Assembly: GCA_016783145.1 (NCBI GenBank)
Contig: JADHXD010000027.1
Location: 1 to 41,083, forward strand
Direction of reading: 5' to 3'
Length of the DNA stretch: 41,083 nucleotides
Source of the DNA: Anaerolineae bacterium
Lineage (GTDB): Bacteria; Chloroflexota; Anaerolineae; JAFGEY01
A program made the translations under genes and the position numbers. The first letter of the stretch is position 1; every line of letters starts with the position of its first letter. Shown here piece by piece: positions 14,959 to 22,690 of the stretch. Under the pieces are notes generated by a model. It made no database searches. It was not told where the DNA came from and saw only the letters and a list, made by a program, of their open reading frames with translations.

Positions 14959-15708
14959 TCAACTCTCGATCATCCGCTGCCAGCTGGCCTCGATCAGACC
15001 CCGAAACAGGCCCAACTGCTGTGGGTCGCCAGCCGCCAGATTCTCCGGGTGCCACTGCACCCCAACGACAAAAGGGGCATCTCTGTGCTCTATCCCCTCG
15101 ACCACTCCATCGGGCGCGCGCGCAGTGACTACGAATCCCGGTGCCACGTCCTTCACTGCCTGGTGATGGCGGCTGTTGGTCCAGCAGGCCAGCGTCCCGA
15201 GCGCAGCCGCCAATTGCGTGTTCTGCTCGACGTGAACGAGGTGAGCGCGATGGGAGCGCGGGTACTCGGGCGCGTTGCAGGCGTGACAGAGACCGTCCGG
15301 GACCTGCGCCGGGATATCCTGGTACAAGGACCCACCGGCGACGACATTGATCACTTGTATGCCCCGACAGACCGCCAGCACAGGCATGCGATCTTCCAGC
15401 GCCCATCGCGCCAACGCGAACTCCGCCTCGTCCAGCGCCTCGTCCACCTGGCCCAGCCGTGGATGGGGCTCTTGGCCATAACGCCACGGGGCCACGTCTA
15501 CACCGCCAGGAAACAGCAGGCCATCCACACGATCGTAGATGCTCCGCCAAGCGCGCTGGCCCATTTCGAGGGGAATGATCACCGGTGCGCCGCCAGCCAA
15601 CACGACTGATCGAGCGTATGCTTGTCCCTGCCCATACAGGGCATACCCAGACCACTGTTCCGATTTGTCTTTTCGCGCGATCAAGCCGATCACCGGCGTG
15701 CCGTTCAC
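14959..15708 (-). CDS. Gamma-glutamyl-gamma-aminobutyrate hydrolase family protein (class I amidotransferase-like)
   Basis: 249 residues of the peptidase C26/PuuD family. The nucleophile Cys is in VLAVCRGIQVINV, the His-Glu pair in GVQWHPE, and the oxyanion region in LLFPGGVDV. Members cleave gamma-glutamyl bonds, for example gamma-Glu-GABA in putrescine breakdown or folate polyglutamates. The GTG at 15708 is preferred, with GGAGGG seven bases upstream. The gene lies downstream of rplS on the same strand, but an intrinsic terminator separates them. No other putrescine genes are near, so the substrate stays open. Confidence 0.87.
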   Translation of the reverse strand: MNGTPVIGLIARKDKSEQWSGYALYGQGQAYARSVVLAGGAPVIIPLEMGQRAWRSIYDRVDGLLFPGGVDVAPWRYGQEPHPRLGQVDEALDEAEFALARWALEDRMPVLAVCRGIQVINVVAGGSLYQDIPAQVPDGLCHACNAPEYPRSHRAHLVHVEQNTQLAAALGTLACWTNSRHHQAVKDVAPGFVVTARAPDGVVEGIEHRDAPFVVGVQWHPENLAAGDPQQLGLFRGLIEASWQRMIES

Positions 15709-15740
15709 CGTGCCACCCTCCGCTCGCCCTCCTTGTGAAC

Positions 15741-15780
15741 GCAAAAGAGCGCAGGATGACTCCTGCGCCCTCGCTTTGCT
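15741..15780 (-). terminator. Intrinsic terminator of rplS
   Basis: On the minus strand GCGCAGGA and TCCTGCGC form an eight-pair stem with a four-base loop, followed by TCTTTT. Weaker outer pairs (GCAAA with TTTGC) extend it. It begins about 16 bases after the rplS stop codon. Confidence 0.75.
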
Positions 15781-15796
15781 GTCTGGTTCTCAGCGC

Positions 15797-16147
15797 CTAG
15801 ATACGCTTCTCACGCAGCCGCGCGGCCTTGCCCTTGCGATCCCGCAGATAGTACAGCTTTGCCCGACGGGTGTACGCGTGGCGCAGAACCTCAACCCTCT
15901 CGATTCGAGGGGAATGTCGCAGGAATGTACGCTCGACGCCAATCCCGTGCGAGGCAGTGCGCCGCACGGTAAAGTTGGCGTTGATCCCTCTGCCCCGGAT
16001 GCGCATAATGATTCCTTGGAACACCTGGACGCGCTCTCGGTTGCCTTCTACGATCCGGGCGTGCACGCGAACCGTGTCTCCAGGTCGAAGGCGAGGGATA
16101 TTGGGATTGGGTTCTGTGTATTCGACCGACTTTAGCAACTCTGACAT
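15797..16147 (-). CDS. rplS: 50S ribosomal protein L19
   Basis: 116 residues, the usual L19 length, with PRLRPGDTVRVHARIVEG, VQVFQGIIMRIRGRG, FTVRRTASHGIGVERTF and a terminal LYYLRDRKGKAARL. L19 sits at the interface of the ribosomal subunits. The ATG at 16147 follows GGAAGG at a usable distance. The same frame stays open for another 172 codons upstream, but that stretch contains the rplS promoter and leader hairpin and is not coding. The trmD, rpsP and rimM genes that often accompany rplS are absent here. Confidence 0.97.
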   Translation of the reverse strand: MSELLKSVEYTEPNPNIPRLRPGDTVRVHARIVEGNRERVQVFQGIIMRIRGRGINANFTVRRTASHGIGVERTFLRHSPRIERVEVLRHAYTRRAKLYYLRDRKGKAARLREKRI

Positions 16148-16168
16148 CTGGCTACCATCCTTCCAGCA

Positions 16169-16213
16169 AACCAGGTTTTGCCGTCGCGTCGCACGGGGGG
16201 CCAAAACCTGGTT
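16169..16213 (-). promoter_or_regulatory. Hairpin in the rplS leader
   Basis: On the minus strand AACCAGGTTTTG and its exact complement CAAAACCTGGTT form a 12-pair stem with a 21-base GC-rich loop. It lies inside the leader, after the promoter at 16239-16267, and its 3' arm ends 21 bases before the rplS start, just ahead of the ribosome binding site. No T-run follows, so it is not a terminator. Autoregulatory leader RNAs for L19 are known in other phyla; this could be a local equivalent. Confidence 0.6.
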
Positions 16214-16238
16214 GTTGACTCTAATTGAACGAATGGAG

Positions 16239-16267
16239 ATTATAGCACGGTTTGGCGCCAATGGCAA
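16239..16267 (-). promoter_or_regulatory. Promoter of rplS
   Basis: On the minus strand TTGCCA (16267-16262), a 17-base spacer and a perfect TATAAT (16244-16239). Transcription should start near 16232, giving a leader of about 85 bases. Confidence 0.8.
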
Positions 16268-16268
16268 A

Positions 16269-17126
16269 TCATGGCTGAGGCGGGGAGCCAGAGCCTGGAG
16301 GAACTGTCTCTCCATCAGGGAGCTCGCGCAGGTACTGGCAGGAGACAAAGCGGACGTCCTCCCAGACGTGTCCTTCAGCGACAAAGGTGTCGATATCGCG
16401 AATCCAGCGCTTGCGACCATCCTCCAGGCGATAGATGTGCGGGCTCTCTGCGCACTTGAGGAGGACGTGCAGCGGGGGCCCGAACTCATAGCGGTCCAGG
16501 TACCCGTCCGGCACAATGTGCACATCTCCCCAGGTAAAGCCATAGTGCTCAAAGGCATCCAGGCTGCTGATCCAGCGGAATTCGCCATCCCGAAAGACAT
16601 AGATCTCGACGTCGTCTTCCTCCTTGACCACAAAGCCATCGCGAACGACAAACGAAGCTGCATCGGGCATTGCAGTAGCCAAGGTCGTGCCGTGCCGGTT
16701 CAAGGGTACGTTGATCAGCACGATGGCGATCAACAGCCACGCCGCAAGACGGCGCATCAAGCGTGCTGTGTGAGGAGGCCCCTCTGCGAAAGGTGCAGGC
16801 GGCTCTGCCGGCTCGCGCTCTGGCACAGACAACAGCGGCTCGGGGACCGCAGGCTCGAGAAACGGCGGCAGCGTTCCCTCGGTTTCCGGCTCTGTCCGCA
16901 CGGTAGACACCTTTCCGGCCTCGGTGTCTTTCACAGGAGAAGGGGGCATCTCAGGCGCGAGATCTGTACCCAGGCGTGTCTCTTCTGCGAGCCGCCCAGC
17001 TTTGTCGTCGACAGGACGTGCGATCGAGGCGCTCCCGACCACGTCCGCAGCTCCCAGACGCTCTCTGATCTCCTCGATCAGCAGATCGAGCATCTGCTCC
17101 ATACGAGACGGCCGTTGCTCATTCAT
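16269..17126 (-). CDS. Membrane-anchored protein with two outside repeats
   Basis: 285 residues. An N-terminal cytoplasmic part (1-120) is rich in Pro and Glu with an amphipathic start (MEQMLDLLIEEIRERL). One membrane helix lies at about 126-142 after RLMRR, so the C-terminal part should face outside. There two repeats are seen, at 173-205 (IYVFRDGEFRWISSLDAF) and 228-262 (IYRLEDGRKRWIRDIDTF), of a type I know from Chloroflexota cell-surface proteins; their ligand is unknown. It is the last gene of the padR-led group, seven bases after the preceding gene. Confidence 0.75.
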   Translation of the reverse strand: MNEQRPSRMEQMLDLLIEEIRERLGAADVVGSASIARPVDDKAGRLAEETRLGTDLAPEMPPSPVKDTEAGKVSTVRTEPETEGTLPPFLEPAVPEPLLSVPEREPAEPPAPFAEGPPHTARLMRRLAAWLLIAIVLINVPLNRHGTTLATAMPDAASFVVRDGFVVKEEDDVEIYVFRDGEFRWISSLDAFEHYGFTWGDVHIVPDGYLDRYEFGPPLHVLLKCAESPHIYRLEDGRKRWIRDIDTFVAEGHVWEDVRFVSCQYLRELPDGETVPPGSGSPPQP

Positions 17127-17133
17127 CAGTCCC

Positions 17134-17823
17134 TCACCTCACTATGACAAAGCCCAGCAGCTCGCCGATACTGGCAAAGATGTTGGTGTAAAAGTTGCCG
17201 CCCAATTGGCGAAGGAGCTCGAACTTGAGACCGGGTGCGCCGATAAAGGGACGTAGCGTCCAGGCCATCTGACTGCCCACAAAAGCATAGACCGTGATCC
17301 ACAGCCACATCACCGCTCGCCTTCCACATCCCCCCTCCTGACCTCCCGCGGATACAGACTCCATTCCCTGGCCCAAGAAACGCACACCGATCGCGCTGGC
17401 GATGGCAAACACGCCCACGTTGAGCAACTTGAAGAACTGATAGTTGCTCGTCGTCAGCAGGAAAAAGAGCACGATCGGAGCCAGGCTGAGTAGCAGCACT
17501 GCCGTCACTGTGATCGCCGTCAGGATCAGGCAAAAGTTCTGTGTCAGGCTCTGGTTCGAGCCGAATATCAGGTTGAAAAAGTAGAGCGTTGGCGAGCAGA
17601 TGATCAGAGTCGCCAGAAACAGCAGGGGCAGTTTAACAGCAGAACCGAGCGTTTGCCACAGGCTGTGCGTCGAGCCCATCACCATACCATAGAGCGCGAA
17701 AAACGTGACGCTGGATATCAGCATCGCGCGCATCTTGGGCTTCAGATCGATTCCCTGACGGATCTCGGCAAAGAAACGGCGACGGTTTCGCAGAATCGTC
17801 TCAATGACGGCCAAGTTATTCAC
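17134..17823 (-). CDS. Polytopic membrane protein of unknown function
   Basis: 229 residues with about six hydrophobic segments (for example MLISSVTFFALYGMVM, LPLLFLATLIICSPTLYFF and LSLAPIVLFFLL) and a basic N-terminus (ILRNRRRFF). I do not assign a family. The GTG at 17823 is supported by GGAGG eight bases upstream; a GTG at 17832 overlaps that site. It sits 30 bases after the HAAS-type gene and seven bases before the repeat protein gene, so the three are co-transcribed and probably act together in the membrane. Confidence 0.8.
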   Translation of the reverse strand: MNNLAVIETILRNRRRFFAEIRQGIDLKPKMRAMLISSVTFFALYGMVMGSTHSLWQTLGSAVKLPLLFLATLIICSPTLYFFNLIFGSNQSLTQNFCLILTAITVTAVLLLSLAPIVLFFLLTTSNYQFFKLLNVGVFAIASAIGVRFLGQGMESVSAGGQEGGCGRRAVMWLWITVYAFVGSQMAWTLRPFIGAPGLKFELLRQLGGNFYTNIFASIGELLGFVIVR

Positions 17824-17853
17824 GCTACACACCTCCTGCTGGATAGGGTACTC

Positions 17854-18330
17854 TTACCAGCGCAATACGGGCAACGTAACGACGGCGATCGACAGTGCCC
17901 AGAAGAACACCCAGGACACCAAGGCGTAGCGCCAACGGGGAAGCTTGAGCAAGGGTATCAGCAGCACAGCCAAAGCGACCGTCCAGAACACAGGCCGAGC
18001 GAGGACCTCTTGCCAACCATCTGCTGTCCCGTATGGACTAAAGACCAGCCAGCGCAAGACCAACGCGCAGAGGACCGGCAGTGCGGCCGCAATCACACCG
18101 TCAGCGGTCCCCCATCCTGCGTGGACGTCCTGTAGTTCGTGCCCCAGGTCCTCCAGGCCAAAGTGCGCGGCCGCTTGCTTTAGGGCCTCGGGACCGTCCA
18201 GACCCTGTGCTTCGGCCACTGCTGCCACTTCCTCCAGGTGAGCGCGGATCTCTGCCAGGACATCGTTTTCGGTCTCTGCATCGAGATCCAGGTCTCGCCG
18301 GATGTGCTCCAGTACCTCGTCCACCGTCAT
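17854..18330 (-). CDS. HAAS/DUF1700-like membrane protein next to padR
   Basis: 158 residues. The N-terminal 60 or so residues are helical (MTVDEVLEHIRRDLDLD, EIRAHLEEVAAVAEAQG, ALKQAAAHFG), like the 'permease prefix'/HAAS domain often encoded next to PadR regulators. The C-terminal half has three hydrophobic segments (about 78-95, 110-125, 130-155). The ATG at 18330 is preferred because it begins the HAAS-like domain and GGAGG is about ten bases upstream. The pairing with PadR suggests it is the regulated membrane target. Confidence 0.78.
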   Translation of the reverse strand: MTVDEVLEHIRRDLDLDAETENDVLAEIRAHLEEVAAVAEAQGLDGPEALKQAAAHFGLEDLGHELQDVHAGWGTADGVIAAALPVLCALVLRWLVFSPYGTADGWQEVLARPVFWTVALAVLLIPLLKLPRWRYALVSWVFFWALSIAVVTLPVLRW

Positions 18331-18435
18331 TTGGCCAATGCCTCCCAGGGAAAGAGCAGGCCAGCTCTGGGTCAGAGCATACCCCGATGCCGCCCGCCCC
18401 ACAGACTGCCAAGCAGATCTCCTCTGGCCAACGAC

Positions 18436-18786
18436 TCACGAGCGCGCCTTGTCCACTCCGAGGAGAAGATTCATGCCGTGACGGAAGCTGTCCCACTGCC
18501 GGAGCTCTGCATCCAGTTGGCGGCGTCCCTTCTCGGTAACGGCGTAGACTTTGCGCCGCCGAGTGCCAGGCTGTCCCAGCCAGTGGCTTGCCAGCAGGTC
18601 TTCCTTCTCCATGCGGTGCAGCGTCGGATAGATCAGCCCTTCTTTGAAGCGGAAGGTCCCTTCACTGCGCGCCTCCAGGCGCTGTATGATCTCATACCCG
18701 TGCAGGGGTTCCTCCGCATCCCTCAGGAGCTTGAGGATCACGACCCGAGTTGTCCCCTTGCGCATCTGGTCGAGTTGGCTCGCCAT
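18436..18786 (-). CDS. PadR-family transcriptional regulator
   Basis: 116 residues, a typical short PadR: winged helix with ILKLLRDAEEPLHGYEIIQRL, FRFKEGLIYPTLHRMEKEDLL and VYAVTEKGRRQLDAEL, then a short C-terminal dimerisation helix. PadR proteins repress transporter or stress genes until a small ligand binds. The ATG at 18786 is preferred; extension upstream would cross the promoter and a palindrome. It is the first gene of a minus-strand string with three membrane proteins. A palindrome directly after its promoter suggests autoregulation. Confidence 0.92.
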   Translation of the reverse strand: MASQLDQMRKGTTRVVILKLLRDAEEPLHGYEIIQRLEARSEGTFRFKEGLIYPTLHRMEKEDLLASHWLGQPGTRRRKVYAVTEKGRRQLDAELRQWDSFRHGMNLLLGVDKARS

Positions 18787-18804
18787 CTCTCTTTTCCTTG
18801 GACT

Positions 18805-18816
18805 CTTATGCATAAG
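18805..18816. promoter_or_regulatory. Palindromic operator candidate of the padR operon
   Basis: CTTATGCATAAG is a perfect 12-base palindrome lying between the predicted transcription start (about 18822) and the padR ATG. A partial second copy overlaps the -10 region. Its AT-rich ATGCAT core resembles known PadR targets. Confidence 0.6.
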
Positions 18817-18828
18817 TTCATTATGCTT

Positions 18829-18857
18829 AGTATAGCACAGTTTGGGATAGATGTCAA
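18829..18857 (-). promoter_or_regulatory. Promoter of the padR operon
   Basis: On the minus strand a perfect TTGACA (18857-18852), a 17-base spacer and TATACT (18834-18829). The rest of the gap to 19069 shows no gene. Confidence 0.8.
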
Positions 18858-19068
18858 GAGATCTCGATCGCAGATCGCAGGGCTCACACAGTCGAGGAAG
18901 GAATCTCCGGGGATCATCCACCTATGGCACGCGTGTCGCCAGCCCTCGTACCTTGCACATGGCGACGAGATGCATCGCGGCATCGGGCACCCACAACGGG
19001 TCAGGCCGATACCTGGTACCAGATAGAGTATGCGAGCTGCCACATCTGGGGAGGAGGACCCTCGGGCG

Positions 19069-20415
19069 CTAGGTCCGTTTGTCTCGGCCGGCCTGATAGA
19101 TCGGGCCGTACACCTGTCGGTCAAAGACCACGCAGCCGGTCTGGCCTCCGTCGCGCATAATCTGCGTGCAACGGCTACACGTAATACAACACTTTTTGGG
19201 TGCCAGCGCGCCGTCGTTTACGAGATCCCGCGCAAAGTCTGGGTAGGCAAACGCCCCGCGGCCCAATCCGACCAGGTCTGCATCGCCACGGCGGATGGTG
19301 GCGGCTGCAGCATTCCCCAGGAACTGTCGCAACCAGCTATAGCCCGATGCCACAACCACCATCTCGGGCACTGCACGCTTGATCTGGCGGGCCACATCGA
19401 TGATCCGGGCCACGCCCAGCAGTGGATGCTCGTCTGGCACGCGCCCGCCCAGCACAGGGACGTCATAGGGGCGGTTGATGTGCGGCGTAAAGTAAGGATT
19501 CCCAGCCGTGATGTTGACCATCTGCATTCCGCGCTCGCGCAGGCCACGCACGAAACGGATGGGCTCTGTCAGATCAGGGACCAGGGGATCACGCTCGTCC
19601 ACCCCCCAGCCCCAGGGATAAGGATGCCCGTCGTACGCATTCAAACGCATCGTGACCATCAAACCAGGCACCTCATCGTGGATGCGCTCTACGATGGCAT
19701 AGTGCAGACGGGTCCGGTTTTCGAACGCCCCCCCATACTTGCCGGGGCGGGTGTGCGCGGCCAGCAGCTCAGAGGGCAAGTAGCGGTGGCAGCTCTTGAC
19801 ATCTACCGCGTCAAAACCGGCCTCCTGGGCAAGCGCGGCGGCTTCCACCCAACGGTCCTGCAGTGCGTCAAGCTCATCGTCGCTGATCAGCGGATAGTCT
19901 TCGGGGATGCCCATCGCCTTGTCCAAGACACCGTCGTGATGGGCGATGACCGGTGCGGGCTTGCCGTCTGGCTTGGAATAGCGTCCAGAGAAAGTCAACT
20001 GCAGCACGGTCAGCGGGCGGAAACCAGGCCCGTTCGCCTGGCGAGCCAGTTGGAGGCTGTGCTCCAGCATCTCTCGCAAGTGGGGCAGCGTCTGCCTGGT
20101 CAGCGTCAACTGGCGGGGATTGGCCCGTCCCGCGTGTTCGATCGCCGTGGCCTCAAACCACAGCAGGCCTGCTCCTCCGCGCGCAAATCGCTCGTACCGG
20201 CGGATCGTCAACTCGCCTGGACGACCATCGCGCTCGCCGTCGCATCCCTCCATCGGATGCACGGCCAGGGCATTCGGCGTTTCGTATGACCCCACCTTCA
20301 CCCGGTGCCTCAAGGGCGCAAGGTCTTCATCGAACTCGAGGTCCAGCCCCAATTCCTCTACCCTGCGCCGCAGCTCATCCAACGTCTTGAATCGAAATCG
20401 CTCGTGACTTCCCAC
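19069..20415 (-). CDS. Old yellow enzyme-type NADH:flavin oxidoreductase with Fe-S motif
   Basis: 448 residues. A TIM barrel of the OYE family begins at about residue 35 (VKVGSYETPNALAVHPMEG) and includes AVDVKSCHRYLPSELL in the active-site region, FENRTRLHYAIVERI and VGLGRGAFAYPDF. Near the C-terminus a CxxCxxC-x10-C pattern (CITCSRCTQ to TGC) matches the 4Fe-4S ligands of trimethylamine dehydrogenase and 2,4-dienoyl-CoA reductase. The FAD/NAD domain of those larger enzymes is missing, so another protein must supply electrons. The usual barrel histidines are shifted (SCHRY in place of AAHGY). The substrate is unknown. It is read alone from its own promoter. Confidence 0.88.
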   Translation of the reverse strand: MGSHERFRFKTLDELRRRVEELGLDLEFDEDLAPLRHRVKVGSYETPNALAVHPMEGCDGERDGRPGELTIRRYERFARGGAGLLWFEATAIEHAGRANPRQLTLTRQTLPHLREMLEHSLQLARQANGPGFRPLTVLQLTFSGRYSKPDGKPAPVIAHHDGVLDKAMGIPEDYPLISDDELDALQDRWVEAAALAQEAGFDAVDVKSCHRYLPSELLAAHTRPGKYGGAFENRTRLHYAIVERIHDEVPGLMVTMRLNAYDGHPYPWGWGVDERDPLVPDLTEPIRFVRGLRERGMQMVNITAGNPYFTPHINRPYDVPVLGGRVPDEHPLLGVARIIDVARQIKRAVPEMVVVASGYSWLRQFLGNAAAATIRRGDADLVGLGRGAFAYPDFARDLVNDGALAPKKCCITCSRCTQIMRDGGQTGCVVFDRQVYGPIYQAGRDKRT

Positions 20416-20463
20416 GCGTATCCCATCCTTCCTTCGACCCGAACCAGGCAGAGAGCGTGCGCC

Positions 20464-20492
20464 AGTATACGCCGCTCAGGCTGAATTGTCAA
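20464..20492 (-). promoter_or_regulatory. Promoter of the flavin oxidoreductase gene
   Basis: On the minus strand a perfect TTGACA (20492-20487), a 17-base spacer and TATACT (20469-20464), about 50 bases before the GTG start. The remainder of the gap to rimI holds nothing I recognise. Confidence 0.8.
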
Positions 20493-20610
20493 TCGTCCCT
20501 GCGGCCTCTCCACAGATGCAGGAGAGTGGGTCAGGACCCCGTGCAGGCGCTCGGGTGGCCCAGGCCGATCGGTGAACGGCAGACCAACAGGGCTTGTTCA
20601 CCTCACCCAC

Positions 20611-21246
20611 TCACTGTTCAGTGCGAGACGTCGCCAGCCTCCTCCTGAGCACGGCCTTTAGCCTGGCATACTCGTCCCGGAAAGCAGTCTCCTTCACGCA
20701 CGGAGTGGTCATGATCAGGGCATCCTCATCGTTGTCGCGGTAGTACCGTTTCCGTCTGCCGACCTCGACAAAGCCAATCCTGCGGTACAGACGCTGGGCC
20801 ATCACATTGGAGACGCGTACCTCAAGCGTCACTTCGGACGCCCCGCGCAGGATCGCCGCGTCGATCAGCGAGGTAAGCATCATCTCCCCCAGGCCGCGCC
20901 CTCGCCAGTCAGGGTGAATGGCGAGGGTGCTGACGTGTGCTTCGTCCACGATGTTCCAGAAGCCGCCATAGCCTACGACAGGCACGGCGCCGTGCCTGCG
21001 CAGCAGATGGCGCGCATTCGGATGTTCTGCGACCACAAGGGGGCTACGCGGTCGCATGACCAGGTAAACCGAGAGATCGTTCCGAGTCAGCTCGTACCGA
21101 TATGCCGTGGCGGGCCAAGGCGCAGGGAAAGCCACTTGCTCGATCGGCATGATCTGGGGGAGGTCGGGTACACGCATCAGATCGACACGATAGGGTACGC
21201 AGAGATCATCAAAAGGGAACTCGGGAGGCAGCACTAGCTGGAGCAT
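20611..21246 (-). CDS. rimI: Ribosomal protein S18 alanine N-acetyltransferase RimI
   Basis: 211 residues with a GNAT domain: VGYGGFWNIVDEAHVSTLAIHP, the acetyl-CoA loop RGRGLGE, then EVTLEVRVSN and AQRLYRRIGF, all typical of RimI. RimI acetylates the N-terminal alanine of ribosomal protein S18. It is longer than E. coli RimI (148 residues), with an N-terminal extension of about 25 residues, an insert near MRPRSPLVVAEH and a basic C-terminal tail. Its ATG follows the tsaB stop without a gap, so the two genes are translationally linked. Confidence 0.9.
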   Translation of the reverse strand: MLQLVLPPEFPFDDLCVPYRVDLMRVPDLPQIMPIEQVAFPAPWPATAYRYELTRNDLSVYLVMRPRSPLVVAEHPNARHLLRRHGAVPVVGYGGFWNIVDEAHVSTLAIHPDWRGRGLGEMMLTSLIDAAILRGASEVTLEVRVSNVMAQRLYRRIGFVEVGRRKRYYRDNDEDALIMTTPCVKETAFRDEYARLKAVLRRRLATSRTEQ

Positions 21247-21921
21247 CTACGCCTGCGAAGTGTGGAGATAGATCGGGACGATCGTAGCGACGTCATCCCG
21301 CTCGCCCCGCTCGTAGCGCTGCCAGGCCAGCTCGGCCAAGCAGGCCGGCCTGCGCATCGCCTGGGACGGAGAGGCAAACACCACGTCGGATTCGACGCGT
21401 TCAAAGATATAGTCCTTTTCCTTGCGGCTCAGCTCGCCCGAAACCAGGCAGCGACCAGTCAGCAGTTCTATCAGGCCATCGAGCGTGGTCAAGCGTATCC
21501 CGCCGCGCTGTCGCCACTGCCCTCGGTAGCGCGCATATCGCGCCGCGCACAGTCGCCGCCGACCCGCCTGGATCACGGTCCAAATCGGCCGCCGCTGCTC
21601 GGCGTGTTGATAGGCCAGGATGTCCAGCGTGGGCACGCCGAGGATGGGTATGTTCTGTGCCTGCGCCAAGCCTTTGGCCACACTGAGCCCAATCCTCAAG
21701 CCCGTAAAGGACCCGGGCCCAAGCGTCACGCCAACCGCAACGAGGTCTGCTGCGCTTGAGCCCTGTCGTTCAAGCATTTGCACCAGAGCAGGCATCAACT
21801 CAACAGAGTGATTGTTGCGCGATCGCCAATACGACTCGCTGCGGACCGCGCTTCCGTCGTATAGCGCCAAACCCGCGAATCGAGTGGCTGTATCGATCGC
21901 CAGCAAGAGCGGATCGCTCAT
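21247..21921 (-). CDS. tsaB: tRNA threonylcarbamoyladenosine biosynthesis protein TsaB
   Basis: 224 residues of the ASKHA-fold family: LLLAIDTATRFAGLALYDG at the N-terminus, then HSVELMPALVQML and the TLGPGSFTGLRIGLSVAKGLA block diagnostic of TsaB. TsaB acts with TsaD and TsaE to make the t6A modification at position 37 of ANN-reading tRNAs. It lies six bases after tsaE and abuts rimI, the widely conserved order of these genes. tsaD is not in the window. Confidence 0.95.
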   Translation of the reverse strand: MSDPLLLAIDTATRFAGLALYDGSAVRSESYWRSRNNHSVELMPALVQMLERQGSSAADLVAVGVTLGPGSFTGLRIGLSVAKGLAQAQNIPILGVPTLDILAYQHAEQRRPIWTVIQAGRRRLCAARYARYRGQWRQRGGIRLTTLDGLIELLTGRCLVSGELSRKEKDYIFERVESDVVFASPSQAMRRPACLAELAWQRYERGERDDVATIVPIYLHTSQA

Positions 21922-21927
21922 CGTCCC

Positions 21928-22425
21928 TCAGACTCCAAAAGCCATATGCTTGAGCCGCCTGACCATCTGCTCGTGTTGGGTGCCAAAGCCGCGCAGGGTC
22001 ACGCCTCGCTTCATATCGTCGATGTGGCGCAGAGTGATGCGCAGGTAGTCGTCAGGCCACAGCTCGGCGACTCGCTCGGCCCACTCGATTGCGCACACGC
22101 CATCGCCGTACAGGTACTCATCCAGGCCAAAGGTCAGCGCGGTCTTGGCATCCACAATACGGTACAGGTCAACGTGATACAACACAAGCCGCCCCCCTCT
22201 GTACTCGTTGACCAGCGTAAACGTCGGGCTGGTGACACGGTCCACCGACCCCACCCCCCGCCCCATGCCCTGTACCAGGCACGTTTTGCCTGTCCCCAGA
22301 TCGCCGACCAAGCAGACGACTTCCCCGCCAGTGAACAAACGCCCCAGTCTGGCTCCCACACGTCGTGTCTGTTCGGCGCTGTGGCTGATAAAGTCCACAG
22401 TGTGCTCGTCCAATATCGGTGCCAC
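21928..22425 (-). CDS. tsaE: tRNA threonylcarbamoyladenosine biosynthesis ATPase TsaE
   Basis: 165 residues with a P-loop GDLGTGKT (41-48), [21 protein letters not shown] and IEWAERV, the signature of TsaE. It drives the TsaB-TsaD complex during t6A synthesis. The GTG at 22425 is preceded by GAGGAGG very closely (two bases), which is tight but the only plausible start. It is the first gene of tsaE-tsaB-rimI and has its own promoter, divergent from murA. Confidence 0.95.
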   Translation of the reverse strand: MAPILDEHTVDFISHSAEQTRRVGARLGRLFTGGEVVCLVGDLGTGKTCLVQGMGRGVGSVDRVTSPTFTLVNEYRGGRLVLYHVDLYRIVDAKTALTFGLDEYLYGDGVCAIEWAERVAELWPDDYLRITLRHIDDMKRGVTLRGFGTQHEQMVRRLKHMAFGV

Positions 22426-22452
22426 AACCTCCTCCCTCTGTCAGGTACGAGT

Positions 22453-22481
22453 ATTATACACCAGGATTCACAGACTATCAA
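22453..22481 (-). promoter_or_regulatory. Promoter of tsaE-tsaB-rimI
   Basis: On the minus strand TTGATA (22481-22476), a 17-base spacer and a perfect TATAAT (22458-22453), only about 20 bases of leader before the tsaE start. Confidence 0.75.
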
Positions 22482-22562
22482 GAAGCGCACCACATCGTGG
22501 CTTCGTAGGCAAATCGACGGGCAAACACCGCACAGAGACCCACATAAACTCGGGAAACAGCC

Positions 22563-22591
22563 TTGACGGAACCGGCTGCCTGGGGTACAAT
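22563..22591 (+). promoter_or_regulatory. Promoter of murA
   Basis: TTGACG (22563-22568), a 17-base spacer and TACAAT (22586-22591), divergent from the tsaE promoter. The leader before the murA ATG is about 93 bases. Confidence 0.75.
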
Positions 22592-22690
22592 ATCAACTGT
22601 ACTCTAGTTATGTCGCCATGCGCTGAGTGCACGACCAGGGACTTGAGATGCAGCCGCACGTCATCCGCTCACTCCGAGGGGGGTTCACCG

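Noticed and set aside
16148-16663. A 172-codon in-frame extension before rplS
   Set aside because: It covers the rplS promoter, the leader hairpin and part of the neighbouring gene, and L19 has its normal length from the ATG at 16147.
19013-19022. Palindrome CTGGTACCAG near the end of the flavin oxidoreductase gene
   Set aside because: Only ten bases, without a loop for a hairpin and not near a promoter; likely chance.
22208-22690. A long in-frame extension before murA
   Set aside because: It runs antisense through tsaE and across the murA promoter; the ATG at 22691 has a ribosome binding site and matches the family N-terminus.
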